Assembly: GCA_946902985.2 (NCBI GenBank)
Contig: OX336389.2
Coordinates: 1,290,396,792-1,290,460,791, forward strand
Length of the DNA stretch: 64,000 nt
Direction of reading: 5' to 3'
From: Meconema thalassinum
Lineage: Eukaryota > Arthropoda > Insecta > Orthoptera > Tettigoniidae
A program made the translations under genes and the position numbers. Below the pieces are notes generated by a model. The model saw only the letters and a list, made by a program, of their open reading frames with translations, searched no databases and was not told the DNA's origin. Shown piece by piece: positions 1 to 10,101 of this stretch (position 1 is the first letter of the stretch; the number at the start of each line of letters is the position of its first letter).

Positions 1-569
1 AGTGAAGGAAGCCTCGAGAAGCCGTGAACCCTGGATGGGTCTAGAAGCATTTATTGAGTCACCGGCCTGCTATATAAGAGCGACCTCTCAACCAGTGTGT
101 GTTGTGTTTTTATGAGCTAGTGCGAGCGTTTATCCTGAGCGACAGAAGTGTGGTGACTTGCTAAACCCCTAGGGAAGCTGATTTTCTTGACAGCGCGGAA
201 GTGAGAAGCCTACAGAGGAACTGTGTCTTGAACGAGTGTGTTTTTCCAGTGCGACAGAAGTGATTGTGGTGCATTGTGAAACAGTGTGTAGTACGGTGAC
301 AGGCTGAGTGCAGATATTTCCAGCCAACGCACGGGGCCACCTCATTACGAGGGATTAACTTCTGAGGCTTACTGACAAGTGAAAGGGGAAGTGTTCTCGC
401 CGTGAGGAAACTGGAGTAAGGTAATAATTGCTTGTATTTACTGATGAGTGCTGTATCTTTCTGGCCGCAATAAAGTTAATTATTTCATTTAAAGGAACAA
501 TCTGTGTTGTGCTTCAACCCACCGTAATCCAGTTAACAAAAAGTGCCACTAGGGGGGTGGCACGTAACA
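1..569 (+). repeat. LTR-like fragment (3' part of a long terminal repeat, 5' end outside window)
   Basis: The stretch has the promoter and polyadenylation layout of an LTR. A TATA box (CTATATAAG) lies at about 70-78 and an AATAAA signal at 469-474. Near the end a perfect 7-bp inverted repeat (GTGCCAC/GTGGCAC, 543-549 and 557-563) is followed by a GTAACA-like terminus. The sequence after it is a non-LTR endonuclease fragment rather than gag, so this is probably a solo LTR or the 3' LTR of an element to the left. The 5' TG end is not in the window and no target duplication can be checked. Confidence 0.45.
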
Positions 570-711
570 ATACCAGCAATCGATGGTCGCTATCCAGGTT
601 CTCCGATGGTATAACCTTGATGTCCGTGATATTCTTATTTAGTTCTTTCTCATACAGTATATAGTCGACCACCGACTTCCTGGTCAAGTCATCACTGTAC
701 CATGTGATTTT
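570..711 (-). pseudogene. Non-LTR retrotransposon endonuclease (EEP domain) fragment
   Basis: Read on the minus strand from 711, the translation contains TWYSDD, VDYILYEKEL and VIPSENLDSDHRLL. The SDHR motif is the conserved C-terminal signature of the exonuclease-endonuclease-phosphatase domain that nicks target DNA in insect LINEs. Only about 45 residues survive. A stop occurs at 712-714, exactly where the inverted-repeat element begins, so the copy is cut on that side; on the other side it runs into the LTR end. It is a dead fragment, useful as a marker of the insertion boundary. Confidence 0.7.
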
Positions 712-2894
712 TTAAATATTTATTCAGAACCAAAAAAAAACCAACTAATGGGTCATCTGCTTTTTAGTATCTTGCTAACCAATAATGGGATATAAACATA
801 TGTGGTATCGTACGACTCGTGGTGAACTCCCCTTTTATATGGACGGGGCATATGCACACCCCAATAAAAACTACCCTTACCCGGGGGGGGGGGAAATAGT
901 AATTTTTTTGGTATACATACGAACTTGGACGGATTTTGTAAGAGAGCAGGCTTTATAAATGATTATATATAGATAAGTTTTTTTAAAAAAAATATTTATT
1001 AAGAACCAAAAAACTAATAGGTCATCTGCTTTTTAGTATCTTGCTAACCAATAATGGGATTTAAACATATGGGGTATCGTAGGACTCGTGGTGAACTCCC
1101 CTTTTCTATGGACGGGGTTTATGCACCCCCAAATAAAAATTACCCTTACCCGGGGGGGGGGGGTGAAATAGATTTTTTTTTTTGTATGCATGCGCACTTG
1201 GGGTGGGCTTTTGTAAGAGAGCGGGCTTTATAAATGATTATTTATAGATGAGGATGTTTTAAAATATTTATTAAGAACCAAAAAACTAATAGGTCATCTG
1301 CCTTCTAGTATCTTGCTAACCAATAATGGGATTTAAACATATGGGGTATCGTATGACTCGTGGTGAACTCCCCTTTTCTATGGACGGGGTTTATGCACCC
1401 CCAAATAGAATCTACCCTTTCCCGGGGGAGGGGGGTTGAAATAGTATTTTTGTATGCATGCGCACTTGGGGTGGGCTTTTGTAAGAGAGCGGGCTTTATA
1501 AATGATTATTTATAGATGAGGTTTTTTTAAATATTTATTAAGAACCAAAAAACTAATAGGTCATCCACTTTTTAGTATCTCGCTAACCAATAATCGGATT
1601 TAAACATATGGGGTGTCGTAGGACTCATGGTGAACTCCCTTTTTCTATGGACGGGGTTTATGCACCCCCAAATAAAAACTATCCTTACCCGGGGGTGAAA
1701 TAATATTTTTTTGTATGCATGCGCACTTGGAGTGGGCTTTTGTAAGAGAGTGGGCTTTATAAATGATTATTTATAGATGAGTTTTTTTAATATTTATTAA
1801 GAACCAAAAAACTAATAGGTCATCCGCTTTTTAGTATCTCGCTAACCAATAATTAGATTTAAACATATGGGGTGACGTAGGACTCGTGGTGAAATTCTCT
1901 TTTTTATGGACGAGGTATGTCCACCCCAAAATAAAAACTACCCTTACCCACGGGGAAATAATATTTTTTGTATGTATGCACACCGACGGCTTTTGTCAAA
2001 AGGGCCTAATTACACTTTCGTTAATATTTTCTGAACCCCTGATCGGATTTTGCCACAGGCAGCATCCTAGACCTTGGGGTGACGCCCCGTTTTTTGAATG
2101 TATGATTCTTTTTTGTCAAAAGAGCCTAAATAAACTTTTGTTAATATCTCGCAAACCAATCATGCTAGGGTCTTGTATGAGGGGTCCTAGCACTTGGGGC
2201 GACGTCCCCCTTTTGGGGGGGGGTGAAACTACCCCCCAAAATTGAAAATTCAATATCTTTGAAACTAAGAACCCTAAAATTAGGCGTGATAGCTTTAAAA
2301 ATATTTTTTTACCTAGATTGGTCATTTCACCCCTAAAACAGTAAATAGTCATGTTATGGAAAAAAACGTGTTAAATACTTAAAAATGATAAATGAACCTA
2401 AGATCTTTTGTTTTTGATGAAAAATGGCAGGGGGGGGGTGGAAACGACCCCCAAATTGAAAAATTTATATCTTGGAAACTAAGATCCGAATAATTAGGTG
2501 TGATGGTTTAAAAAATTGGTTATGACATAGGCTTTGACCTGGATAGATCATTTCACCCCTAAAACAGAAAATAGTGATTTTACAGGGGTGGGGGTGGGGA
2601 GGTGTTAAACGTGTAAAAATGATAATTGAACCTGAGATATTTTTGTTTTTTTAATGAAAAATAGTAGGGGGGTATAAACTACCCCACAAATTGAAAAAAT
2701 ATATATCTTGAAAACGAAGAACCCTAAAATTAGGTGTGATAGTTGAAAAAATACATGATGACATATGCTTTTACCTTCATAGGTTATTTGACGTCTAAAA
2801 CAGGAAACTAGTCATGTTACTGTGGGAAGAGGTATTTAACACCTCAAAAGCATATGCGTTTTGTGAAACCATGCTTTAATGGACATGAGAATGG

Positions 2895-2897
<3 letters not shown>

Positions 2898-2940
<43 letters not shown>
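2898..2940. repeat. (ATT)n microsatellite
   Basis: Uninterrupted run of ATT units, mirrored as (AAT)n at about 10070-10101 in the other arm but shorter there, so the tract length has changed since the arms were made. Confidence 0.9.
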
Positions 2941-2941
<1 letters not shown>

Positions 2942-3148
2942 GTAATTATGGTTTAATGTGTGTATAGGTAAATAACCAGTAGGCTAATAGTAAACATTTG
3001 TATGAGTTGTTGTTGAAGAAGCCAGGAAGGCGAACCCTTTGGCATGGCCCATGAATTGACCCAAAAGTTTTACCTGTCAAGACTCAGTGTACCCTGTTCC
3101 AGCCCTTAGAACGGAGATAAAATGTCTTGGTAGAGCGCTGTAAGCGAA

Positions 3149-3345
3149 GGAAAGGAAAGGAAGCTTGTAGTTTAACGTGACCGTTAATCTTGAGATCATG
3201 AGCCACGGGACCTCCTTTTTACGTGGAATCCGAACCACAGGACATGGCATTTCACTTCGAAAATCTCACATGCATTGACCGGGAATCGAACCCGGACCGC
3301 CTTGGTGAGAGGCATACAGCTAGACCGCTGAGCCACCACGCCCCC
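3149..3345 (-). mobile_element. tRNA-derived SINE, family A, with 12-bp target duplication
   Basis: On the minus strand the head reads like a tRNA, with a box A (TGGCTCAGCGGTCTAG) and a box B (GGGTTCGATTCCC), the RNA polymerase III internal promoter. The tail ends in TTCC-type repeats. It is flanked by GCTGTAAGCGAA at 3137-3148 and 3346-3357, a perfect 12-bp target-site duplication. The matching position in the other arm is empty, so it inserted after the inverted repeat formed. A second copy is at 52712-52896. It is not a functional tRNA gene: the tRNA-like part is fused to an unrelated body. Confidence 0.85.
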
Positions 3346-3629
3346 GCTGTAAGCGAACCTGGACCTCTGTCATGACTGCTAAGTTATAATAATATTATAA
3401 TAAATAATGGATTTTATAAAGAGAGAGAGAGAGAGACACGCTTTAATGCTTTCGCTAGCTCCAGTCTGCAGACATACACTAGCTTGCTGAACTAGTAAGA
3501 CTTGCTGATAAGAGCTGTGCAGTGTTGTCAGATTTCTTGTTTGGCTGATTCTGCAACTTGAGTTTAAACGGAGCCGCACATGTCAATGCTTAGCTGGCTC
3601 CACGCAGCATAATTGTAATTCAAATAAAG

Positions 3630-3668
3630 ATCATGATGATGATGATAATAATAATAATAATAATAATA

Positions 3669-3707
<39 letters not shown>

Positions 3708-3708
3708 G
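3630..3708. repeat. (GAT/AAT)n microsatellite in the left arm
   Basis: Mixed AAT and GAT trinucleotide tract; the mirror tract in the right arm lies at about 9544-9597. Such tracts often mark the 3' tail of a LINE or SINE; the adjacent stretch (3720-4220) with a GTAGGTTATCGGCCCCTAATTG motif is probably such a tail, but I cannot assign the family. Confidence 0.7.
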
Positions 3709-4273
3709 TTGTTTTAAGGGGGGTTTAACATGTAGGTTATCGGCCCCTAATTGTTAAGATGAAAATAAAATGTAAACTATAAGTAAGCCTAACTACACAC
3801 TAATAGACTAGGAAAAGAAATCGATGACAAAAGGACAATAAGGCAAATAAAGGAATAAAAACGCCCTCAAGAATGTGGATTGAGGGAGTTGGAAGGAGAG
3901 GCGTGAAAGGCAGATAGAAAAGCAAAAGAGGAGAGGTTGAGCTCCAGAGGTAATGGATAAAGAGGAGGAAAACTGGACTCAGCTCAGAAATCCCTTGGGG
4001 TCGCCAACTTCCAAACTGATCAGCCGTAAGCTCCTTGAGGGTGTAGCCATATGTAGAGTGCACCGCAAGTGGTGGGGGTATATACACCCTACCTTCTTGA
4101 GTGGCTTCAGCAAAAGACAGGAAATAACATGAAAATAAAAACAAGGCTGCCTACTCACACAAGTAGGATAACATAAAAAATAAATAAACAAAGGCCAATT
4201 AAGTTGCAAAAGGAAGAGACTCCCTAGGCCTCGGATACCCTAATAATGTCGGGGTCGGTAGAGAACAAGAGTT

Positions 4274-4640
4274 AAATCCTTACACGTATCACAACGTATA
4301 AAATATGGTTTATGACGACACTCAAAACACGTTTCATATTCATTAAGTCTGTTATTATTAGGAACCATTTTCTGCCAACTGGTGCTTACTGCATGTGGCA
4401 AGGCTTTACACTCCTGGGTTAGTCAGTCTTTCTTGCTAAGGATCCTCTATATACCCTAGACAAGGCTATACACGTCAGTTCTGAACACTTAGTGTTAATT
4501 GTATATTAAAATTATATGCACAGCTTATACAAGCACGTTTTGCATGCAGTCAAACTTTGTAAGATAGTTACATACAACACGCAAGGTATGTTTCGGCTAC
4601 CTAGCGGTGGATATGAGTACTCACTGGTGATATCCGAGGT
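4274..4640. other. Centre of the inverted-repeat element: no gene seen
   Basis: First part of the unique centre. AT-rich, no long ORF, no RNA gene or repeat that I can recognise. Confidence 0.5.
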
Positions 4641-4880
4641 GAGCTGATTTGCTCACACATTTGCTCCCATATTCCCCCCCCCCCCCCCCCATATTGACTC
4701 CCATATTGGCTCCCTAATTTGTCCCCATATTTGCTCCCACGTTTACCCCCATATTGCCTCCCACATTTGCTCCCATATTTGCTCCCACTTTTGCTTCCAT
4801 ATTGGCTCTCATATTGGCTCTCGTATTGGCTCCCATATTGGCTCCCACATTTGCTACCACTTTTTTGCTCCCCATATTAA
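4641..4880. repeat. Degenerate tandem repeat, TTTGCTCCCATAT-type unit
   Basis: About twelve to twenty-one-base units built on TTTGCTCCCATATTGGCTCCCA, with a C17-type homopolymer at about 4674-4690. On the minus strand it gives a repetitive Gly-Ala-Asn-Met reading frame, which is a by-product of the unit. A second block of the same repeat is at 5360-5625, with the GGTTA tract between them. Confidence 0.8.
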
Positions 4881-5154
4881 TGCCAACTCTTATAACTATA
4901 AGCAGCAGCAAATTGTAATTGGAATAATATTTCTGATAATGTTCAAAACAAAAGTCCTGAGGTCTTGGGTTTGAATTCCCAACTATGGTTGACAACCAAT
5001 GAGTTACACAAGAGGAAACCTTTATTTTTATGCTGTGTTGCATGATAATTTGCCCATCTTGCGGTGTAGTGGCTAGTATACATGGGTGTAATCCCTGAAG
5101 TCTTGGGTTCCAACTCAACTATGCCCAGAATTTAATTTTGATCTGAGAGTTGAA

Positions 5155-5336
5155 AGGTTTGGTTAGGTGAAGTTAGATTAGGTAAAGTTAGGTTAGGTGA
5201 AGTTACGATAGGTTAGGATATGTAAAGTTCAGACAAGTTAGGTTAGGTTAGGTGAAGTTAGGTGAGGTGAGGTTAGGTTAGGTGAGGTTAGGTTAGGTGA
5301 GGTTAGGTTAGGTTAGGTTAGGTTATGACTAAGTTT
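5155..5336. repeat. Interstitial GGTTA/GGTGA tract (TTAGG telomere-like)
   Basis: Five-base units, mostly GGTTA (a rotation of TTAGG, the ancestral insect telomere repeat) mixed with GGTGA. The last 60 bases are the most regular. It could be an interstitial telomere-type tract or simply a common insect pentamer satellite. The mixture with GGTGA and the internal position argue against a real chromosome end. Confidence 0.75.
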
Positions 5337-5359
5337 GTTATGTCTAGTTGATTTAGAAA

Positions 5360-5625
5360 AACACCACTTTTGCTCTCATAGTTGCTTCCATATTTTCTTT
5401 GTACTTTAAACTATCTTGACTTGTGTATTTGCTTTTGCTGGCATATTTGTTGACGTATTTGTTAGCATATTTGCTCCCACTTTTTATATTTGCTTTGCTC
5501 CCGAATTTGATCCCATATTTGCTCCCTCTTTTTGCTGACAGTTTTTTTTTCTCCCCACATTTGCTGCCACCTTTTCTCCCATGTTTTACCCCCCCCCCCC
5601 CCCCTTTGCCCCCAATTTTTGTATA
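5360..5625. repeat. Second block of the TTTGCTCCC-type tandem repeat
   Basis: Continues the 4641-4880 unit in more diverged form (TTTGCTCCCACTTTT, TTTGATCCCATAT, TTTGCTGCCACC), ending in a C-rich run at 5588-5604. The open frame that runs through its end into the FLYWCH gene is probably not coding before 5632. Confidence 0.7.
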
Positions 5626-5631
5626 ACCGAG

Positions 5632-6369
5632 ATGTCTTTACTAGAGATTAGTTTATGCTTGACAGTTGATATGGAAGTATCAGTGACTAGGTATGGTAAG
5701 CCTTATGCATACTACAAAGGATATGCATATATTGTGAAACGAAGCAATAAAAATGAAACTGTTATTTGGCGCTGTTCAAAGCAACGATCGAAACAGTGTC
5801 GAGGAATGCTTAAGACAAAAGAATTGGACATACTTTCTTCAAAGAATCATGATTGTAAACTTAATAATCATGCTAGTCTAAAAGTAAGGAAAACCCAAAC
5901 CAAAGCAAAAAACCAAGTTCAAGAAAAAGATAGTGCTGCTCAAGATAATATTAACCTCAAGTTTAATACACTACAACGCACTCATGCTGTTAGCAAGTTG
6001 TCTAATGAGAAACCTTCAACACCTCCTGTAAAACCCATGTTGAGGCACCCACACACATCTCAAAATCCCTCAACTCTATCAGAGACAACACACTCCATGA
6101 AGAAGATGGTGGGGAAAGGTGAAAAGCAAGGTAATGGTGATAATAATAACATAACAATGTTAAAGCACTCTAGCACATCTAAAAAGAAGCTTTCAACACT
6201 ATCAAAGGCAACTCAAACCATTGAACAGAGTGTGGACAAAGGTGGAAATTATGATGGTAATGATATCGATGATGATCATCTTTATGAAGATGATTATAAT
6301 GACGAGGATGATAATCATGATGATGTTGATAATGATGAAATGCTTCCCGAGTTTTTAAAGCATTCATAA
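5632..6369 (+). CDS. FLYWCH-type zinc-finger protein with Polinton DUF8207-family N-terminal features (3' end broken)
   Basis: About 245 residues from the ATG at 5632; the earlier ATG at 5581 lies in tandem-repeat DNA and is less likely. Residues 15-77 fit a FLYWCH zinc finger: RYGKPYAYYKGYAY, then IWRC (C48), C56, and NHDC (H73 with C75). The usual final HxH is HxC here. The middle is Ser/Thr/Lys-rich. A SKATQT segment is followed by a very acidic tract and then PEFLKH. The intact Polinton protein at 45975-46985 has SQATQT, an acidic tract and AEFLRK in the same order. I infer a DUF8207-type Polinton protein that gained a FLYWCH finger and lost its core. FLYWCH fingers bind DNA or proteins and are frequent in insect transposons. 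The frame ends at 6369, but the family C-terminus follows in another frame. Confidence 0.6.
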   Translation: MSLLEISLCLTVDMEVSVTRYGKPYAYYKGYAYIVKRSNKNETVIWRCSKQRSKQCRGMLKTKELDILSSKNHDCKLNNHASLKVRKTQTKAKNQVQEKDSAAQDNINLKFNTLQRTHAVSKLSNEKPSTPPVKPMLRHPHTSQNPSTLSETTHSMKKMVGKGEKQGNGDNNNITMLKHSSTSKKKLSTLSKATQTIEQSVDKGGNYDGNDIDDDHLYEDDYNDEDDNHDDVDNDEMLPEFLKHS

Positions 6370-6370
6370 A

Positions 6371-6511
6371 AATAGCAAATGGAATGATCCTAATATATTA
6401 GTCGAACGTCTACAGCTCTTGCATGCCTGTAAACAGGTTGGTCATATTGGTTATGAGGAAGAGCTATTAAATATAGAAGATGAACTTCGTAAAGCTGCTA
6501 TTACTGTGTGA
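6371..6511 (+). pseudogene. DUF8207-like C-terminal domain, out of frame with the FLYWCH gene
   Basis: In the frame starting at 6371 the translation has WNDPN-LVERLQLLHA-KQ-GH-G and ends at a TGA at 6509-6511. It aligns along its whole length with the end of the intact Polinton protein (WHNPNKLVQRLQLLHASRQ and on, residues 294-336). It follows the FLYWCH frame by one base shift. Either one indel has broken a single FLYWCH-DUF8207 gene near the A5 run at 6368-6372, or the change is programmed or spliced. The simplest reading is a recently broken gene. Confidence 0.7.
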
Positions 6512-6701
6512 TGGGTCAACGAAGCAACACCCCTCCATCCCCTAAAAATAATTTTCAACATGTGTTATGTTTAAAAGAAATGATAAACAAAAAAGAGCTG
6601 TATTCTGTGTGTCTATCTCTTGTAAAAGAAATATTTTGATGAAATTAAAAAACATAGTTAGTGTATATTTCTTGTTTTCTTGCATGTTCAAGCAATAGTT
6701 A

Positions 6702-6789
6702 TGTCAGGGAAGGGGTTCGACCCTTGCTTCCTTATATATTTGGAAATTTGACCTTAAGTCAAACGCCTTAACCACTCGGCAACCCTGAC
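6702..6789 (-). tRNA. tRNA-Leu(UAA)-like gene, T-loop one base short
   Basis: The minus strand folds as a class II tRNA. It has a perfect 7-bp acceptor stem (GTCAGGG/CCCTGAC) with discriminator A, and a D arm GCC-GAGTGGTTAA-GGC. The anticodon stem is TTTGA/TCAAA with loop CTTAAGG, giving anticodon UAA. A long variable arm is closed by TTCC/GGAA. The T stem AAGGG/CCCTT encloses TCGAAC, six bases instead of seven, because one T of the TTC is missing. There is no intron and no CCA. The stems look selected, but the short T loop also damages box B, so it may be a recently disabled gene. It sits inside the centre of the Polinton-like element. Confidence 0.7.
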
Positions 6790-7104
6790 AGTTACTGATT
6801 TAATTAGTCTTGTTGGACATCAGTGTTTACAAAACTTTGTTTCCCCAGTATATATTTGCTCAACCACTTTTTGGTTTTTCAATGCAGATTTTTGTTTTGT
6901 TTCAATTTTTTTCCGTAACATTACAGTTATGAGTCTTGTAAACTGGGTGATTAATATAGGGATAAAGGCATCTTAAAAATCACAAGCCTTACAGTTGTTA
7001 CATATCATGTATAACATGTTACATGTTACACTACATTTCACATAGGGCACTTCTTATCCTTCTTAACAGTCAACTCTGTTGGTCATTAAAATACCTACCT
7101 GTAA
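6790..7104. other. No gene seen
   Basis: AT-rich unique sequence between the tRNA-like gene and a local duplication. A short palindromic ACATGTAACATGT cluster lies near 7005-7025. Nothing else recognisable. Confidence 0.5.
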
Positions 7105-7430
7105 AATATTTTCATGCCAAACAACGACAACTTAAAAATCATTTATTGTAGGAATAACTTTAATGGGATCACCAAACCTTTAACTATGCAATATACATTC
7201 CAGATAGTGCTGTATTTTGGTCGATAGTGTCTCGAGTGCATACATTAAATAAGAATACCGTAAACGTATGAACATTTAATAAATCATAATTGTTTTCATT
7301 AAATATCATATAATACATATTTTCACACCAAACAATGACCATTTGAAGATCATTTATTGTAGGAATATCTTTAATGGGATCTCCAAACCTTAAAGTAAAC
7401 CATATGTCATATACATTCCACATAGCTACA
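7105..7430. repeat. Local tandem duplication (~100-bp homologous segments about 205 bp apart)
   Basis: Segments at about 7105-7205 and 7314-7430 share ATTTTC--CCAAACAA-GAC, ATCATTTATTGTAGGAATA-CTTTAATGGGATC-CCAAACCTT and ATATACATTCCA. The second copy is open on the minus strand for 79 codons (7184-7423), with no recognisable domain, and the first is interrupted. I list it as a duplication and not a gene. Confidence 0.6.
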
Positions 7431-9004
7431 TAACCGACAGTACGTATGAATCTCAGCCACCGCGCGCGCTCATTGTTTGTGTTGAATTTCTGTCTTATTA
7501 CTGGAACTCTACTGATTGGTCAATAACCAACATAGTGGCCAAAATGTTTCCCTGATAGGCAACTCATGGTTGGTTAGTCAATTTTTATTGCAAGGCCAGT
7601 CAAGACCTAAAACAATTAGTCTGAACGTATATATCAATCATCAACACCATATCATTAATCAAATGAAACCATCGGAAGGTATTTATTAAATTTAATTGCA
7701 TTTTAGCAACCTTGAAGAGGAAAGTATAGACAGGAATTGTGAAAAGGAAACCGTTCAATCATTCAATATCTCTAGTGTTAGGAACCTCAACGTAAGAGGT
7801 TATTAAAGTCTATGTCAGGGTGTGGATTTTACAGCTGGATGCCTTTTCTGACATCCCACCTCAGAGACGAGTTTATGGAAGATGAAACTCGACTATCACG
7901 TCCAATGTGGAGGTCCTAGCCTAAGAGAAAGTCATGTTCAGGTATTTGTCTGCAGGGAGTGTGGTAAACGAAACAACAACAACAAAAACAATAAAAGCAT
8001 ACATGCAAAGGCAATATTATGGAATTTTCGAGTACATCTAATGAATATCCAAAATAAAATGGATAAATTTCATGGTTGTAGCCCACTTTGGGTAAGTTGA
8101 ATTTTCATATATATTCATGTAAATTTATATCAATTTCAGGTAGTTAAAACCATTCTTAGGTAAAACAATGGAATTTTAATTAATCTGTTGGATTTTGCTA
8201 GAATGTTGTGTCATTTGGGTCAATTTGCGGAAAATGTAGTGGATTTTACACAAAAAAAACAAGGTAAATCTGGAGATAGGTATTTAACAGATAACCTGTC
8301 ACTATTATGGTTGTATTAGAGTGTGCCTTTCACCACCAAGAGATAGGATTGAACATAAGACCGTCATGACCTGAAGGGCATAGCCATTGATATTGACTTT
8401 AAGAATGGTTGTTGTGGGGGATCGAACACTCCTATTGTTAGTTTTGAGGGAAGTGTACTCCATTCTATTCCATTTTTTAAAAGCCGCTAATCAGGTCCTA
8501 GCATTGGACAGCTGCAAACCATTTCACTATTCTTAACATTAAATGTATATTTGCCTGGAGTAAAAGTGGGAAACCACATCAGTTTGGTGTATAGAAAACT
8601 CACCTCACCTCACCTCACCTCACCTCACCTCACCTCACCCCAACTCATTGGAAAATGAAAATATTTTGTTTTTGTCTTACTTAGGGGCTTGGAAAATCAT
8701 GGTCATCAGTCCCATTTACTGTTCTTAGGAAATATAATAATGGTCATGCACACTATTATTAGCTGAGTATCTAATACAATTTTGCATACCCTAGGACCAG
8801 TATCGCATTATAAAGACATGCCATATGTTACCGTCCTTAAAAGCCAGTGATATTAAACAAAAGAGGTCTTTAATTCCACCCCTGGGAGTCATATCTAGTG
8901 TCATGCAGTTTGACGACCACGGAGTCCCAGCTGAGTTCGTCATTGCTTCCACTGACTTGTGCTAGGCTCTTCTCTGCCTTCTTTTCTGTCGACCACACTT
9001 GCCC
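7431..9004. other. Rest of the element centre: no gene; repeat fragments
   Basis: No ORF worth calling. Around 7815-7970 is a fragment that looks like a SINE tail (TACAGCTGGATGCCTTTTCTGAC). At 8601-8640 is a (CACCT)n run. At 8680-8720 is a TAGGGGCTTGGAAAATCATGGTCATCAGTCC-type fragment that recurs in diverged form at 31818 and 54800, so it belongs to an interspersed repeat I cannot name. Confidence 0.5.
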
Positions 9005-10066
9005 AACTCTTGTTCTCTACCGACCCCGACATTATTAGGGTATCCAAGGCCTAGGGAGTCTCTTCCTATTGCAACTTAATTGGCCTTTGTTTATTTATTT
9101 TTTCTGTTATCCTACTTGTGTGAGGAGTCAGCCTTGTTTTTATTTTCATGATATTTCCTGTCTTTTGCTGAAGCCACTCAAGAAGGTGGTGCACTCTACA
9201 TATGGCTACACCCTCAAGGAGCTTACGGCTGATCAGTTTGGAAGTTGGCGACCCCAAGGATTTCTGAGCTGAGTCCAGTTTTCCTTCTCTTTATCCATTA
9301 CCTCTGGGGCACAACCTCTCCTCTTTTGCTTTTCTATCTGCCTTTCACGCCTCTCCTTCCAACTCCCTCAATCCACATTCTTGAGGGCGTTTTTATTCCT
9401 TCATTTGCCTTATTGTCCTTTTGTCATCGATTTCTTTTCCTAGTCTATTAGTGTGTAGTTAGGTTTACTTATAGTTTACATTTTATTTTCATCTTAACCA
9501 TTAGGGGCCGATAACCTACATGTTAAACCCGCCCCTTAAAACAACAATCATCATCATCATCATTATTATTATTATCATCATCATCATCATCATTATCTTT
9601 ATTTGAATTACAATTATGCTGCGTGGAGCCAGCTAAGCATTGACATGTGCGGCTCCGTTTAAACTCAAGTTGCAGAATCAGCCAAACAAGAAATCTGACA
9701 ACACTGCACAGCTCTTATCAGCAAGTCTTACTAGTTCAGCAAGCTAGTGTATGTTTGCAGACTGGAGCTAGCGAGAGCATTAAAGCGTGTGTCTCTCTCT
9801 TTATAAAATCCATTATTTATTATAATATTATTGTAACTTAGCAGTCATGACAGAAGTCCAGGTTCGATTTCTGCGCTCTACCAAGACATTTTATCTCCGG
9901 TCTAAGGGCTGGAACAGGGTACACTGAGTCTTGACAGTTAAAACTTTTGGGTCAATTCATGGGCCATGCCAAAGGGTTGGCCTTCCTGACTTCTTCAACA
10001 ACTCATACAAATGTTTGCTATTAGCCTACTGGTTAGTTACCTATACACACATTAAACCATAATTAC

Positions 10067-10101
<35 letters not shown>

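Larger units (their letters stand above)
713..4273 (+). repeat. Left arm of the 12-kb inverted-repeat element
   Basis: About 3.56 kb that is repeated in reverse complement at 9005-12570. The outer part (713-2000) is five or so ~265-bp tandem subunits, each with a CTAACCAATAAT box, a GTCGTAGGACTCRTGGTGAACTC box and a CTATGGACGGGG box. The next part (2000-2860) has a different set of units with CCCC/GGGG runs and ACCCCTAAAACAG. The inner part (2900-4273) has microsatellites and a stretch shared with other copies. The only large difference from the right arm is a SINE at 3149-3345. Small ORFs inside the arms are mirrored on both arms and look accidental. Confidence 0.85.

Noticed and set aside
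2116..2352. ORFs 1886-2352 and mirrored 10618-11033
   Set aside because: Mirrored in both arms of the inverted repeat and full of G/C homopolymer runs; frames follow the tandem subunits.
3240..3340. tRNA gene on the minus strand (and similar hits at 19980-20040, 23620-23690, 52820-52890, 56700-56800)
   Set aside because: Box A and box B are present but cloverleaf stems fail and the sequences continue into SINE bodies flanked by target duplications.
4714..5118. 134-codon minus-strand frame with Gly-Ala-Asn-Met repeats
   Set aside because: Produced by the TTTGCTCCC tandem repeat; no independent coding evidence.
5155..5336. True telomere
   Set aside because: Interstitial, mixed with GGTGA units, unique DNA on both sides.
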